This document shows positions 1 through 8,679 of a stretch of DNA of 64,000 nt, one piece after another; within the stretch, counting starts at the first letter, position 1, and every line of letters begins with the position of its first letter. The stretch is from NCBI RefSeq assembly GCF_013155265.1, contig NZ_JABJXU010000011.1, positions 1-64,000 of the forward strand, in the 5' to 3' direction. This stretch comes from Enterococcus sp. MMGLQ5-1 (GTDB lineage Bacteria; Bacillota; Bacilli; Lactobacillales; Streptococcaceae). Position numbers and translations under genes: made by a program. The notes beneath the pieces are model-generated. The model was not told the origin of the DNA. It saw only the letters and a program-made list of their open reading frames with translations, and did no database searches.

Positions 1-132
1 ACACGACACGACACGACACGACACGACACGACACGACACGACACGACACGACACGACACGACACGACACGACACGACACGACACGACACGACACGACACG
101 ACACGACACGACACGACACGACACGACACGAC
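1..132. repeat. ACACG pentanucleotide tandem array
   Basis: About 26 uninterrupted copies of the 5-bp unit ACACG fill the left edge of the window and probably continue beyond it. The unit is not a multiple of three, so copy changes would shift any reading frame crossing it. Two forward frames stay open through the array and run on to stops at 235 and 245; the third stops at 135. No start codon is visible inside. The next gene begins about 190 bp downstream. An assembly artefact at a contig edge cannot be excluded. Confidence 0.95.
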
Positions 133-157
133 TTTAGCCGAGCGTTCGTTTGTGAGA

Positions 158-183
158 AAAAGCTTGGCGCTTGCCAAGCTTTT
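158..183. repeat. Perfect inverted repeat, possible terminator
   Basis: An 11-bp perfect stem (AAAAGCTTGGC / GCCAAGCTTTT) with a 4-nt loop lies between the pentanucleotide array and the surface protein gene. The A-tract and T-tract lie inside the stem, so it could terminate weakly in both directions. It is not followed by a separate long T run. It would insulate the downstream gene from whatever lies upstream. Confidence 0.6.
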
Positions 184-324
184 AAAGCTAATCGGTGCTT
201 GCACTTTATCTCATTTTTATTTTTTGATGACAGCTGATGATGGCTAGAGGATTCAGTCATATCGACATTTCAAGGGGGAATGGCGATAGTACGTTAGGAT
301 AAAATGAGAAAAGAGGGCATTAAA

Positions 325-3300
325 ATGAAAAAGGGACAGATAAAACAGGGCGTGTGCTTCGGACTAGCAGTCAGTGTGCTGGCATTGGTTTTGGTGCTAA
401 TCAAGCCTGAGCTTGCCAGTGCATATGATGTGGTCGATGACATCGTAACGGTCACAGCAGAGGACGGCACAGATTTCAATGCAATCTATAACAAATACAA
501 GGAACACAGCATTATCGAGCTACCTGCTGGCACCTATACGCTATCGGACTCGCTCGTTATCAATGACCCAGTGATTATCCGAGCTGCCGGGAACTTATCT
601 GCAGCTGATATCATCATTGACGGTGGCGCAAAAGAAGAAACAGCTGGGACTGACGATGAGGTTTGGCAGGCGCATCTCAAGCTGATTCATGATGCCTTGT
701 CAGGTGAGACGGTAGACTATCAGCTGATTGAGCGGCTGATTCCGATGGCACTTGTCAAATATCCACAATCAGAAACTGGACGTGGTGCTAGGCTGTGGAG
801 CTGGGTAAAGACTAGCCTTCTCGCTTTAAATACTAATTATAAGAACGAAGGCTATAACCAATGGAATCCGATAAATCAAGAAGAGCTTGGTGAAATCCCT
901 TTTCAGATTAAGCAATCAATTCGCTATAAAAGAGGTGCGCAATACTTTAACGAGAATAAAGCAGCGATTTTATCCGCCTTTGAAGTTGCATTTCCAAGCA
1001 GCGAAAGAAGTGAGTTAGCCTTTAAGCATCAGCTTCATATGGACAATGCATATGCCATGCTACAGGGTGTGACCTTACAGCACTTTATGGGCTTTCAGAT
1101 GTTTAATCGTAATCAGCAGCTAATTGATACTCACGATGCTACCAACACTGCGCCTACGAGTAATTACTATGACGAACTTATGCCAACATACGCTTCGGCA
1201 ATTTCGATCAATGGTTCAATTGATCGAGTCAAGGTCACTAAAAACTTTATGGCTGATATTCTAGCAGTAGATACAGGTAGCGCTTCAAATATTAACAATG
1301 CTGCCGATGGCTCTAATGCTGATTTTACTAATAGGTATTTTAATAAGCTATACTATCGTAAATATAATGGTAATAGTGGCTGGCCTTCTTGGGATATGAC
1401 TGATCTATCGGGAAATACGGCTTATGGAGATGTAGGGCTTAATACTAAAAAATATGAGCAAACGATTGATTCATATAATGAGCTACCAAGCCCTATCTTT
1501 TTGGTCAATGGCGGTTCGGTTTCTAACTCAGTCATTGCCTATAATGGCAGTACCTTTTTTAAAGATGAGGGGACTATCACTGGTAATTTTTTAGCTAATA
1601 ATACAGTGAATGGTAGTCAAAGCACGGTTAAGATAGGCTATAACGCTGGGGATTTTGTCGCGATGGCGAGCTATGGCTATGCTCGTTTGACCAATAATAC
1701 CATCGTCAATAATAATGCCAAATGGAATTTTCTTTCAATCAACGGTGATTTAGTCATGCAAAATAATATTCTTTTGACCTTAACGACCGACGGTAATTAT
1801 CAATCAGGTGCGGGTCAGATAGATCAAAAAATTGCAGCATACTATAATGGAGATACTTCGTACTATACCGGTGATAAGATTTATAAAAACCGTATCTATG
1901 ATTTAAGGTATCAAGCTGGTGGCAATTCCTCTTTACGCTTTTACAGTGGTGGAAATTGGTCATATTATAATAGTCCAGAATACTACCCAAAACGCTTCGT
2001 GACTGAGGCGGGACTGGTGAATGAGGAAAAGGATTTTACAGGCAAACGTGATACGCTTGACGGTTTATTTACAAATGTACCCAATCAGAAAACAGGGTAT
2101 CGAAATAAGGATGGTTCATTGAATGAAGCGCTTAGCTATGACTTAACGCCAATCAGTGACGCATTTGTTGATCAAGGTGTTGACTGCTACTATCCGCAGG
2201 TTGGTAAGGATATCAATGGCAATGCACGGATTTTAGGAACTAAGCCAGATTTAGGTGCAATAGAGGCGACGGGTACTGAGCCAAGCTGGGCGATTGGAGG
2301 TGTAACAGATGATTTTTATATCACTGAAGATGGTGCCGGTAATAAAGATGGCTCAAGCTGGGAAAATGCCTATGCGGGCAGTGCTGATATCCAGTATGGC
2401 ATTATTTTAGCGCATCGTGCGGGTGCAAAGAATGTCCACGTTGGTGCCGGTGACTTTAAGGTGCAGGGCAAGCCTTATCTCTATGCTGCCTATGCTAATG
2501 GCTTCGTGACAACTGTTTGGGATGGTGTCATTTTAGCACCAGTTGCCGACAGCCTGACAACTGATACGACCATAGGAATGAATTTTTACGGGAAACTAGA
2601 TAGCGATGGGAATCCAGAGACTAAGCTGATTGGTCAGCAGTCCGCTATACTAAAGACACAGATCGGTACCTTTCCGTATGAAGCCAATTTTTATGGTCGA
2701 TATGTGCAGAATGGTTATAGCTATGCTTATAATAATGACAGTTTTAGATTTAGCTGGGGCGCAGGAGAGGCTGCACACACTGCCAGAACGACCTATGGCA
2801 CACGAGTAGTTTCACAAGTAGAGCCAGTCAAGGGCACAATTGAAGGGGTTGTGGTCTCTGACGGTTACGTTGCAACTGCCCAATCGACACAGCAGTCACC
2901 AAGATGGACCATTTCTGAGGAGCTTGCCAACCACAATCTTGCTAAAGGTGGCGGTGGTGTTTATCTATGGAATGGTACGATTAAAAATAGCATTATCAAA
3001 AATAATTATGAGGCACGAGCTTTTATTAATCAGTTATTTAGCTGTGGCGGTGGGATTTTCTTAAATGATAGCTCGGCCATGGAAAACACTAAGGTTGTTA
3101 ACAATTTTTCGGAAACAACAGGTGGCGGGGTCTTAGCAGCAGGCTCAAACACGATTGTGAAAGATTCCTTAATCACTGGCAATATCGCGCTGGAGGATGG
3201 TGGCGGGCTGGCAACAGGTGCACAGCCAGCAACCGAGCAGGCCAATGCGCCAACTAAAATTATCAATACCGTGATTAATGGTAACTATGCGCTTGGTTTG

Positions 3301-4419
3301 TCATGGAATACAGCAGCTGAAGGCTATAGAAATTGGTCAATTGTCGCTGATGACACCAAGGGTAAAGGCGGTGGCTTATTATTGCATCAATATGCTGAGG
3401 TTAAGAGCTCAACGATTGTCGATAATTTTGCACCAAAAGGTGATAATGTTTATATGACAGGTGGTCTGCTTAAGAATACGGCAGTCTATTCGACCTACAG
3501 CTACGACTTGTGGGCTAGTGTTTTAAGCTCATTTGATGATAAGCTAAAAGCCGTTCAATATGTCGCTGGAGATGCTACTAATGGTTGGGTAAATAGTCCG
3601 GGTGACTATAGCGCTTTGAATGATTTATTAACGCCATATCTACCAAGTCTCTCACTTCAAAGAAGCGGTCAAGAGCACCCAAGCAGTAGCTCCTCTAAAA
3701 ATTCTGATTCATTTAATTACACGATTGCCCAGGAGTTTAAGCATTTTATTATTCCAAGCATTAAGGCGCGTGGAGAGGAGGTTTCAAGTTTTGTTGATAT
3801 CGCGATTGATAACGCAAATGCGGATACAATTAAGGCGAATATTCAAAATAGTGCCTTTAAGACGGTTGCACTCTCAGATGGTGAAAATCAGCTTACTGGC
3901 TTGGTCTCTAGTGAAGCTATTCAAGCAATTGGGCAAGACAATTTGGTTTATGAAAGTATTGCAGGCTTGTTTAACGATGAAGCTTATACAGCTATCGAGT
4001 CGAGCTTTGAACGAGCGGTTACAAGCTTTGGGCTGCCATTATATGTGCCTAAAGATAGCTCAACAGCACCATTAGCTGCTGCAGCTCAGCTTGCAGCAGA
4101 AGGGACAAAAGATTACGAAGTGCTCCGTGACTATTATGGTAACGTCCGTGGCAGCCAGGATATCGGCGCGTTCACCTCTGTATTGGGCTGTTTGATTACC
4201 TATCAAGCTGGTACGACTGAGTCGGTTGAGAATTTACCTGAGCAAATGATTGACACCGTAGCACGTGGTGGCACATTTGGGACCTCAGAAGCTACGCCCA
4301 CACGTGAGGGCTACAAGTTTGCTGGCTGGCAGGCTGATGATGACTCGCAAACCGTTTATCAAAACGCAGCCGAGATTAAAAACGTCAGTGCAGATATGAC
4401 GTTGACAGCGCAATGGTAA
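325..4419 (+). CDS. Secreted beta-helix surface protein, truncated by an in-frame stop
   Basis: Large exported protein. I choose ATG 325 because AGAGGG lies 7 bases upstream; an in-frame ATG at 304 is the alternative. Residues 1-33 form a signal peptide ending in ASA. The body has many Asn/Gly-rich turns such as GGGVYLWNG and GGGIFLNDSS, typical of right-handed parallel beta-helix adhesins or polysaccharide-binding proteins. The last 75 residues are one InlB-type (Listeria-Bacteroides, Flg_new) repeat with the signatures REGYKFAGW and LTAQW. The reading frame ends at TAA 4417-4419, directly after LTAQW. Matching repeats, a spacer and an LPxTG anchor continue in the same frame to 5358. As read, the product would be secreted but not wall-anchored. 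The substrate or ligand is unknown. Confidence 0.85.
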   Translation: MKKGQIKQGVCFGLAVSVLALVLVLIKPELASAYDVVDDIVTVTAEDGTDFNAIYNKYKEHSIIELPAGTYTLSDSLVINDPVIIRAAGNLSAADIIIDGGAKEETAGTDDEVWQAHLKLIHDALSGETVDYQLIERLIPMALVKYPQSETGRGARLWSWVKTSLLALNTNYKNEGYNQWNPINQEELGEIPFQIKQSIRYKRGAQYFNENKAAILSAFEVAFPSSERSELAFKHQLHMDNAYAMLQGVTLQHFMGFQMFNRNQQLIDTHDATNTAPTSNYYDELMPTYASAISINGSIDRVKVTKNFMADILAVDTGSASNINNAADGSNADFTNRYFNKLYYRKYNGNSGWPSWDMTDLSGNTAYGDVGLNTKKYEQTIDSYNELPSPIFLVNGGSVSNSVIAYNGSTFFKDEGTITGNFLANNTVNGSQSTVKIGYNAGDFVAMASYGYARLTNNTIVNNNAKWNFLSINGDLVMQNNILLTLTTDGNYQSGAGQIDQKIAAYYNGDTSYYTGDKIYKNRIYDLRYQAGGNSSLRFYSGGNWSYYNSPEYYPKRFVTEAGLVNEEKDFTGKRDTLDGLFTNVPNQKTGYRNKDGSLNEALSYDLTPISDAFVDQGVDCYYPQVGKDINGNARILGTKPDLGAIEATGTEPSWAIGGVTDDFYITEDGAGNKDGSSWENAYAGSADIQYGIILAHRAGAKNVHVGAGDFKVQGKPYLYAAYANGFVTTVWDGVILAPVADSLTTDTTIGMNFYGKLDSDGNPETKLIGQQSAILKTQIGTFPYEANFYGRYVQNGYSYAYNNDSFRFSWGAGEAAHTARTTYGTRVVSQVEPVKGTIEGVVVSDGYVATAQSTQQSPRWTISEELANHNLAKGGGGVYLWNGTIKNSIIKNNYEARAFINQLFSCGGGIFLNDSSAMENTKVVNNFSETTGGGVLAAGSNTIVKDSLITGNIALEDGGGLATGAQPATEQANAPTKIINTVINGNYALGLSWNTAAEGYRNWSIVADDTKGKGGGLLLHQYAEVKSSTIVDNFAPKGDNVYMTGGLLKNTAVYSTYSYDLWASVLSSFDDKLKAVQYVAGDATNGWVNSPGDYSALNDLLTPYLPSLSLQRSGQEHPSSSSSKNSDSFNYTIAQEFKHFIIPSIKARGEEVSSFVDIAIDNANADTIKANIQNSAFKTVALSDGENQLTGLVSSEAIQAIGQDNLVYESIAGLFNDEAYTAIESSFERAVTSFGLPLYVPKDSSTAPLAAAAQLAAEGTKDYEVLRDYYGNVRGSQDIGAFTSVLGCLITYQAGTTESVENLPEQMIDTVARGGTFGTSEATPTREGYKFAGWQADDDSQTVYQNAAEIKNVSADMTLTAQW

Positions 4420-5358
4420 AAAATCCATACGGTCAGCTATGCCAGTGGTGTAGACGATGAAGCGATTGAACTGCCGGAAAGCGAAACAGTCTTAGACGGT
4501 GAAAACTATGAGATTGCAGCTACTACGCCAATCCGTGAAGGCTACAAGTTTACTGGCTGGCAGGCTGATGATGAAGCAAAAACGCTTTATCAAGCAAACG
4601 GAGAGCTTAAAGCAGTTAGCTCAGATATCACCTTGACAGCGCAGTGGCAAAAGCTAGGTGGCGGTGGTGAAACACCGATTACTATCTTTAAGATTCTTTA
4701 TCAAGCGGGGACTGATGAGCGAGTTGAGGCAATGCCAGAAAATGCCGAGGTCAAACAGGGTGAAGATTACGTGATTAGCAGTCAGCTACCAGCACGAGCG
4801 GGTTATTTGTTTATTGGCTGGCAGGCTGATGATCAAGCAGGTACGGTGTATCAAGCAAATACGCTGCTTCAAAAGCTTCAGGGTGACCTGACTTTAACTG
4901 CCAAATGGCAAGCGATTACCGGTCTGCAGGTGCTTTATCTGGCGGGGACAGCTGAGTCTGTTCAAAATCTCCCAGCCCCAGCTGAGATTGAGGTGGGTAG
5001 CGCTTATATAATTTCAGATTTGATACCAGTTCGTGAGGGCTATACGTTTAGCGGCTGGCTAGCAGACGATGAAGCGGGTACGCTTTACCAGCCAAGTGAT
5101 AGGCTGACCAATGTCCAAAGCAAGCTTGTGCTGACTGCACAGTGGGAAGAGCTAAAGGCAGAGGATCATCAAGTCGCTGATCCTGAAACGCCAAGTCAAG
5201 GTGAGCCACCGACATCAGCAAAGGCTAAAGAAAAAATGAAAATACTACGCTTATTGCCAATGACAGGCGAAGTATATCAAGTACCCGTATTATTAATTAT
5301 TATTTTAGGTGGCATTAGTGTAGGCGTATGGTGCTGGAGGAAGAAACGTAATCTTTAA
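4420..5358 (+). pseudogene. Detached C-terminus: InlB-type repeats and LPMTG anchor
   Basis: The region continues the frame of the preceding surface protein without any shift. It encodes three more repeats of about 70 residues (signatures REGYKFTGW, RAGYLFIGW, REGYTFSGW; ends TLTAQW, TLTAKW, VLTAQW), then a charged linker, LPMTG, a hydrophobic helix and a RKKRNL tail, a standard sortase anchor. The other repeats end W-Q or W-E, and the codon at the break is TAA where CAA (Gln) fits. A single C-to-T change is therefore the simplest explanation. A TTG at 4633 is the only candidate internal start, but no ribosome site or signal peptide supports it. Read-through or a sequencing error remains possible. 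Confidence 0.85.
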
Positions 5359-5632
5359 GACTGAAGCTAGAAATGCGAGTTAATTAGACGTTGCAGAATG
5401 CTGTTAATCAATAGTGAACCTTAATCATACTGAATGCCATCAATTAGTGGTGAACCTTAGCGAACATTATTAATAAAGAAATAGTTGTATTAAAAATAAA
5501 TTAATCCTCAAAAGTTGGCGTGATACCAATTTTTGAGGATTATTTTGTGCGTAGCTAGGAATGCTACCGCGAATCTGTTATTGTTTCTCGGAAAGCATGC
5601 CGAATTCCTATTGTAATGATTTTTACATGAAA
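5359..5632. other. Intergenic region with short repeats
   Basis: No gene is visible here. Two imperfect copies of the phrase 'AGTGAACCTTAA / GTGGTGAACCTTAG' occur near 5414 and 5443. A strong hairpin follows and is listed separately. The stretch near 5577-5620 faintly resembles the degenerate repeats at 44520-44670. Confidence 0.5.
5502..5548 (+). terminator. Intrinsic terminator after the surface protein gene
   Basis: An 11-bp stem (AATCCTCAAAA / TTTTGAGGATT) with a 17-nt loop is followed by ATTTTG. It lies about 145 bp after the LPMTG-encoding stop codon and fits as the end of that transcript. Confidence 0.7.
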
Positions 5633-5633
5633 A

Positions 5634-5802
5634 AGGAGGTGGACAAAAGACGTTTAACGATTTAGAAAAAGGGTGCTAAATTGCCCCGTAAATTACGAAC
5701 AATACAAAAAAGGGTTCGGACCTTTTGTAGTAACCCCTAAAAGTTAGATTTTCAGTTCTAACTTTTGGGGGTCACCTCATTTGTCCTAACCCTTTTTTCA
5801 AA
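5634..5802 (+). repeat. Dispersed repeat family 1, copy 1 (short form)
   Basis: The element begins GGAGGTGGACAAAAGACG, carries TTTAACGA and GCTAAATTGCC, then passes straight into CGTAAATTACGAAC. It lacks the 120-bp palindromic module present in the other two copies. Its terminal hairpin (AAAAAGGGTTCGGAC / GTCCTAACCCTTTTT) has a second hairpin (CCCCTAAAAGTTAGA / TCTAACTTTTGGGG, about 5734-5770) inserted in its loop. The compound hairpin can terminate cutC on the minus strand. Confidence 0.8.
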
Positions 5803-5830
5803 TTTTAAAAAGATGCTGATTGTATTATTT

Positions 5831-6466
5831 TTAAAACTTTACAATTTTTGTGCCATGAACCTGCTTAGCGCCAGTTTCATTAGCAATATCCTGATAGTTT
5901 TCTGCATTGACGCCACCACCAATTAGAATTTCAATTCGGCCATTGGCATAATTAATCAGTTCTTTTAAGTGTGCTATATTTTCTTGGATGCTTTTTGAAG
6001 CTGGTCCGCCGTGCGTTAAAATACGTGTAACACCATGTGCTGCAAGCCAGTCAAGTGCTTCAAGCTGCTTATCAAAGCTAATGGCGTCAAATGCCATGTG
6101 AAAAACAATTTGAACGCCTTCTGCGGCGATTAGCAGAGTTTCCATTGCCTCGTAGTCGAGTTCATTGTCTTTGGTTAAACAGCCAAAAACAACGCCATCT
6201 GAGCCAGCCTCAATTGCTTTAAGAATATCGGTTTCCATTATTTTAATTTCGATATCATGATAAACAAAGTTACCACCACGTGGTCTAATCATAGTCATAA
6301 TGGTTGCATCATATTCATGTGCATATTTGACGCTTTCTTCAATTACGGCATAGCTTGGCGTTGTGCCACCAACGGTTAAATTATCACAGAGCTCAATGCG
6401 TGCTGCGCCTGCTTTAATGGCTTTTGGTAGCTCAGTATAGTTTTCAGCACAAAATTCTTTAATCAT
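5831..6466 (-). CDS. cutC: Copper homeostasis protein CutC
   Basis: A 211-residue protein with the TIM-barrel CutC fold. It starts with the typical MIKEFCAEN strand, followed by RIELCDNLTVGGTTPS, MIRPRGGNFVYHD, DGVVFG, HMAFD, RILTHGG and IGGGVN, all in family order. CutC proteins have been linked to copper handling, but their molecular function is poorly defined, and no copper transporter is nearby. The start is well set: AAGGAG lies 6 bases before ATG. It stands alone between the family-1 repeat and the divergent rlmA. Confidence 0.9.
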   Translation of the reverse strand: MIKEFCAENYTELPKAIKAGAARIELCDNLTVGGTTPSYAVIEESVKYAHEYDATIMTMIRPRGGNFVYHDIEIKIMETDILKAIEAGSDGVVFGCLTKDNELDYEAMETLLIAAEGVQIVFHMAFDAISFDKQLEALDWLAAHGVTRILTHGGPASKSIQENIAHLKELINYANGRIEILIGGGVNAENYQDIANETGAKQVHGTKIVKF

Positions 6467-6607
6467 ATTTTCTCCTTAAGGTAAATGTTAACATTAATAT
6501 TATACAATAATTTGAAATGATAAACAGATTTAATAAAGGATATTAAGCAATCTCAGATTAAAAATGTTATGATTATTTTAATCTAGAGAGTAAGTTGAGG
6601 CTGATTT

Positions 6608-7426
6608 ATGTTAAAAAAAATTGATTTAGGACAAGAATTTTTAATGGCAAATGCTGAGCTATTCCAATGTCCAATTTGTCAATCTGCTGTTTTTGTATCG
6701 GATCATACCTTGGTTTGCAAGCAAAATCATCGTTTTGATTTATCAAAAAAAGGAACCCTTTATTTTCTAAATCATACGATGCAGAGTCATTATTCAAAAA
6801 AATTATTTTTGGCAAGGCGGCAAATGATTTTAGGTGGTATGTATGACCCGCTGATTTCGGTAATTAACCAAGCATTGGTCGGTGAGGCCTTATTAGATGT
6901 TGGTAGTGGCGAGGGAAGCTTTTTAAAACGACTGGTCTTTCAGGGCGCTAAAATCGGTTTTGATATTGCCAAAGACGGCGTCGCATTATCAAGTGATTAT
7001 AACGACAGCCAGACCTTTTTTTGTGCTGCCGATTTAACTAATTTACCCTTTAAAAATGCCAGTATTTCAACCATTTTAAATATCTTGACACCCAGCCATT
7101 ATCAAGAATTTCATCGTGTTCTATCTAATGGAGGTAAGCTAATTAAGGTTGTGCCAGAACAGGATTATCTTAGAGAGCTTAGGGTTGCTTATCAGCAGCC
7201 GACAGAATATTCCAATCAATTAGTGCTTGAAAAATTTAAGCAGAACTTTAAATTAGTGACCTCTGAGCGTTTAACTTATCAATTTGAGCTACCCGAAGTA
7301 TTACGACCTCAGCTATTAGAGATGTCGCCGCTTGAATGGCAGGTACCACCTAGGCTAAAAGAAAAAATTAAAAATAATCCACTTAAACAGATTACGATTG
7401 ATATCCGAATTTTAGTTGGAGAATAA
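6608..7426 (+). CDS. rlmA: 23S rRNA (guanine-N1)-methyltransferase RlmA type
   Basis: A 272-residue SAM-dependent methyltransferase of the RlmA family, which methylates N1 of a guanine in 23S rRNA hairpin 35 (G748 in the Gram-positive RlmAII group, G745 in E. coli). The N-terminal zinc-binding module shows C21, C24, C37 and H41 (CPIC...C...NH), and SAM motif I is LLDVGSGEG at 95-102. The NILTPSHYQE stretch follows the usual layout. ATG 6608 has a GAGG site 8 bases upstream. In the related TlrB branch the enzyme contributes to tylosin resistance; nothing here tells which subtype applies. Confidence 0.88.
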   Translation: MLKKIDLGQEFLMANAELFQCPICQSAVFVSDHTLVCKQNHRFDLSKKGTLYFLNHTMQSHYSKKLFLARRQMILGGMYDPLISVINQALVGEALLDVGSGEGSFLKRLVFQGAKIGFDIAKDGVALSSDYNDSQTFFCAADLTNLPFKNASISTILNILTPSHYQEFHRVLSNGGKLIKVVPEQDYLRELRVAYQQPTEYSNQLVLEKFKQNFKLVTSERLTYQFELPEVLRPQLLEMSPLEWQVPPRLKEKIKNNPLKQITIDIRILVGE

Positions 7427-7441
7427 TAGAAAATATTGTTT

Positions 7442-7455
7442 ACTAAACGTTTGTA
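7442..7455. promoter_or_regulatory. GalR-type operator upstream of galR
   Basis: ACTAAACGTTTGTA matches the shared palindrome ACTAAACGTTTAGT in its first 11 positions. It lies just before a -10-like TACAAT (7462-7467), about 40 bp upstream of the galR start, consistent with autoregulation. Confidence 0.7.
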
Positions 7456-7492
7456 AATCGTTACAATAGAATTTAAAGGATAGGTGATCAAT

Positions 7493-8524
7493 TTGGCGAG
7501 TATAAGAGAAATCGCACGTTTAGCAGGTGTGTCACCTGCTACGGTTTCAAGAGTGCTTAATCACGATGAGACGATGAGTACTGCGGAATCAACCAGAGAA
7601 AGAATTTTTGCGATTGCCAACCAATTAAACTACCAAACAGTTAATGAAAGTCAAAAAAAATCGCTTCAAAAAAAGAGTCGTATGTCGATTGCCGTGATTA
7701 AAATTCATGATTATCATCGGGAAAGTGATGATCCTTATTTTCATATGATTCATAAGGGAATGATTGACGAAGCGACTAATTGGAAGATACGTCTAGAGTC
7801 TATCTATATTAATGACTTTAATGCTGCTGTTGATTATCTGGCGGATTTTGGTGCTATTATTGTAGTCGGTAATTTAACGGCTGAAACTTATGACTTAATT
7901 TATCAAAAAAATCCAAATCTAATTATTATTGATGATTATTTTGCCAGTCCCAAATACGATTTAGTGCATCCGGATTTTGGAAAGAAAACAACAGAGGTTT
8001 TAGACTGGCTCTACGCTAATAATCACCGGAAAATTGCTTTTATTGGTGGCGAAAATCGTGTTTATAATTCTGCTGGAAAACCAGTTGATGATGCCGAGGA
8101 TGTTCGGACCATTGCCTATAAAAATTGGATGAAGCTCAAAGGCTTAGATGATTTTATCGATGTCAAGATTACTGGCTGGGGGATTGAGCAGGGACTTGAG
8201 CAGGCGGTCCAATTGATAGAGGCAGGGAACTTGCCAACCGCCATTGTTTCAGCGAGCGATCCCTTGAGCATTGGTATTTATCGTGCTTTTCAGACGCATC
8301 ATTTGAACATTGGTCAGACGATTTCGATTTTCAGCTTTGATGATATTGAGATGGCAGCCTATTTAACGCCTTCACTCAGTACAGTTCATATTGATAGTCA
8401 CGAAATTGGTCGTGTGGCTGTACGTTTAGCTAAAGAGCGGATTGTTGATCAAAGAAAAACAGCATTGCGAGTTGAAGTTGCTTCTGAGCTGATTGTTCGA
8501 GAAAGCAGTCAAAGAATAGATTAA
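7493..8524 (+). CDS. galR: LacI/GalR-family regulator of the galactoside island
   Basis: A repressor of about 343 residues. The N-terminal helix-turn-helix reads ASIREIARLAGVSPATVSRVLN, the hallmark of the LacI/GalR family, followed by a periplasmic-binding-like effector domain (residues 60-340) with SFDDIEMA and LSTVHID near the end. I place the start at TTG 7493, with AGGTG 6 bases upstream, because it gives the family-standard MASIREIA. GTG 7484 in frame is the alternative. It heads the alpha-galactosidase/galactose region, and the same palindrome occurs before it, agaL, araC/msmE and galK. By inference it responds to galactose or a related sugar. Confidence 0.85.
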   Translation: MASIREIARLAGVSPATVSRVLNHDETMSTAESTRERIFAIANQLNYQTVNESQKKSLQKKSRMSIAVIKIHDYHRESDDPYFHMIHKGMIDEATNWKIRLESIYINDFNAAVDYLADFGAIIVVGNLTAETYDLIYQKNPNLIIIDDYFASPKYDLVHPDFGKKTTEVLDWLYANNHRKIAFIGGENRVYNSAGKPVDDAEDVRTIAYKNWMKLKGLDDFIDVKITGWGIEQGLEQAVQLIEAGNLPTAIVSASDPLSIGIYRAFQTHHLNIGQTISIFSFDDIEMAAYLTPSLSTVHIDSHEIGRVAVRLAKERIVDQRKTALRVEVASELIVRESSQRID

Positions 8525-8529
8525 ATATT

Positions 8530-8571
8530 AAGCGCTAAGGTATTCTACGGAATTTCTTGAGCGTTTTTTTA
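8530..8571 (+). terminator. Terminator after galR
   Basis: AAGCGCT-AAGGTATTC pairs with GAATTTCTTGAGCGTT and is followed by a run of seven T. It separates galR from the agaL promoter. Confidence 0.8.
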
Positions 8572-8603
8572 TTAATACTATTTTTTTTATTTTTAAAATC
8601 TGT

Positions 8604-8662
8604 TTGACAAGCGCTTACAAAATGGCTAAAATGATTTTATAACAAATAGATAAACGTTTAGT
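8604..8662 (+). promoter_or_regulatory. agaL promoter with cre-like site and GalR operator
   Basis: TTGACA (8604-8609) and TAAAAT (8627-8632) are 17 bp apart. A cre-like sequence, GACAAGCGCTTACA (8606-8619), overlaps the -35 and would allow CcpA repression. GATAAACGTTTAGT (8649-8662), a 12/14 match to the shared GalR palindrome, lies just after the likely transcription start. Confidence 0.75.
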
Positions 8663-8679
8663 AAACAAGAGGAGGCGTA

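Noticed and set aside
1-237. Open frames through the ACACG array as a protein-coding gene
   Set aside because: The repeat has no stop in any frame by composition, so openness is not evidence. No start or known domain is visible, and the left part is outside the window.
4633-5358. Independent 241-residue surface protein starting at TTG 4633
   Set aside because: The start lies inside an InlB-type repeat, lacks a ribosome site and signal peptide, and the frame is continuous with the upstream gene through a single stop.
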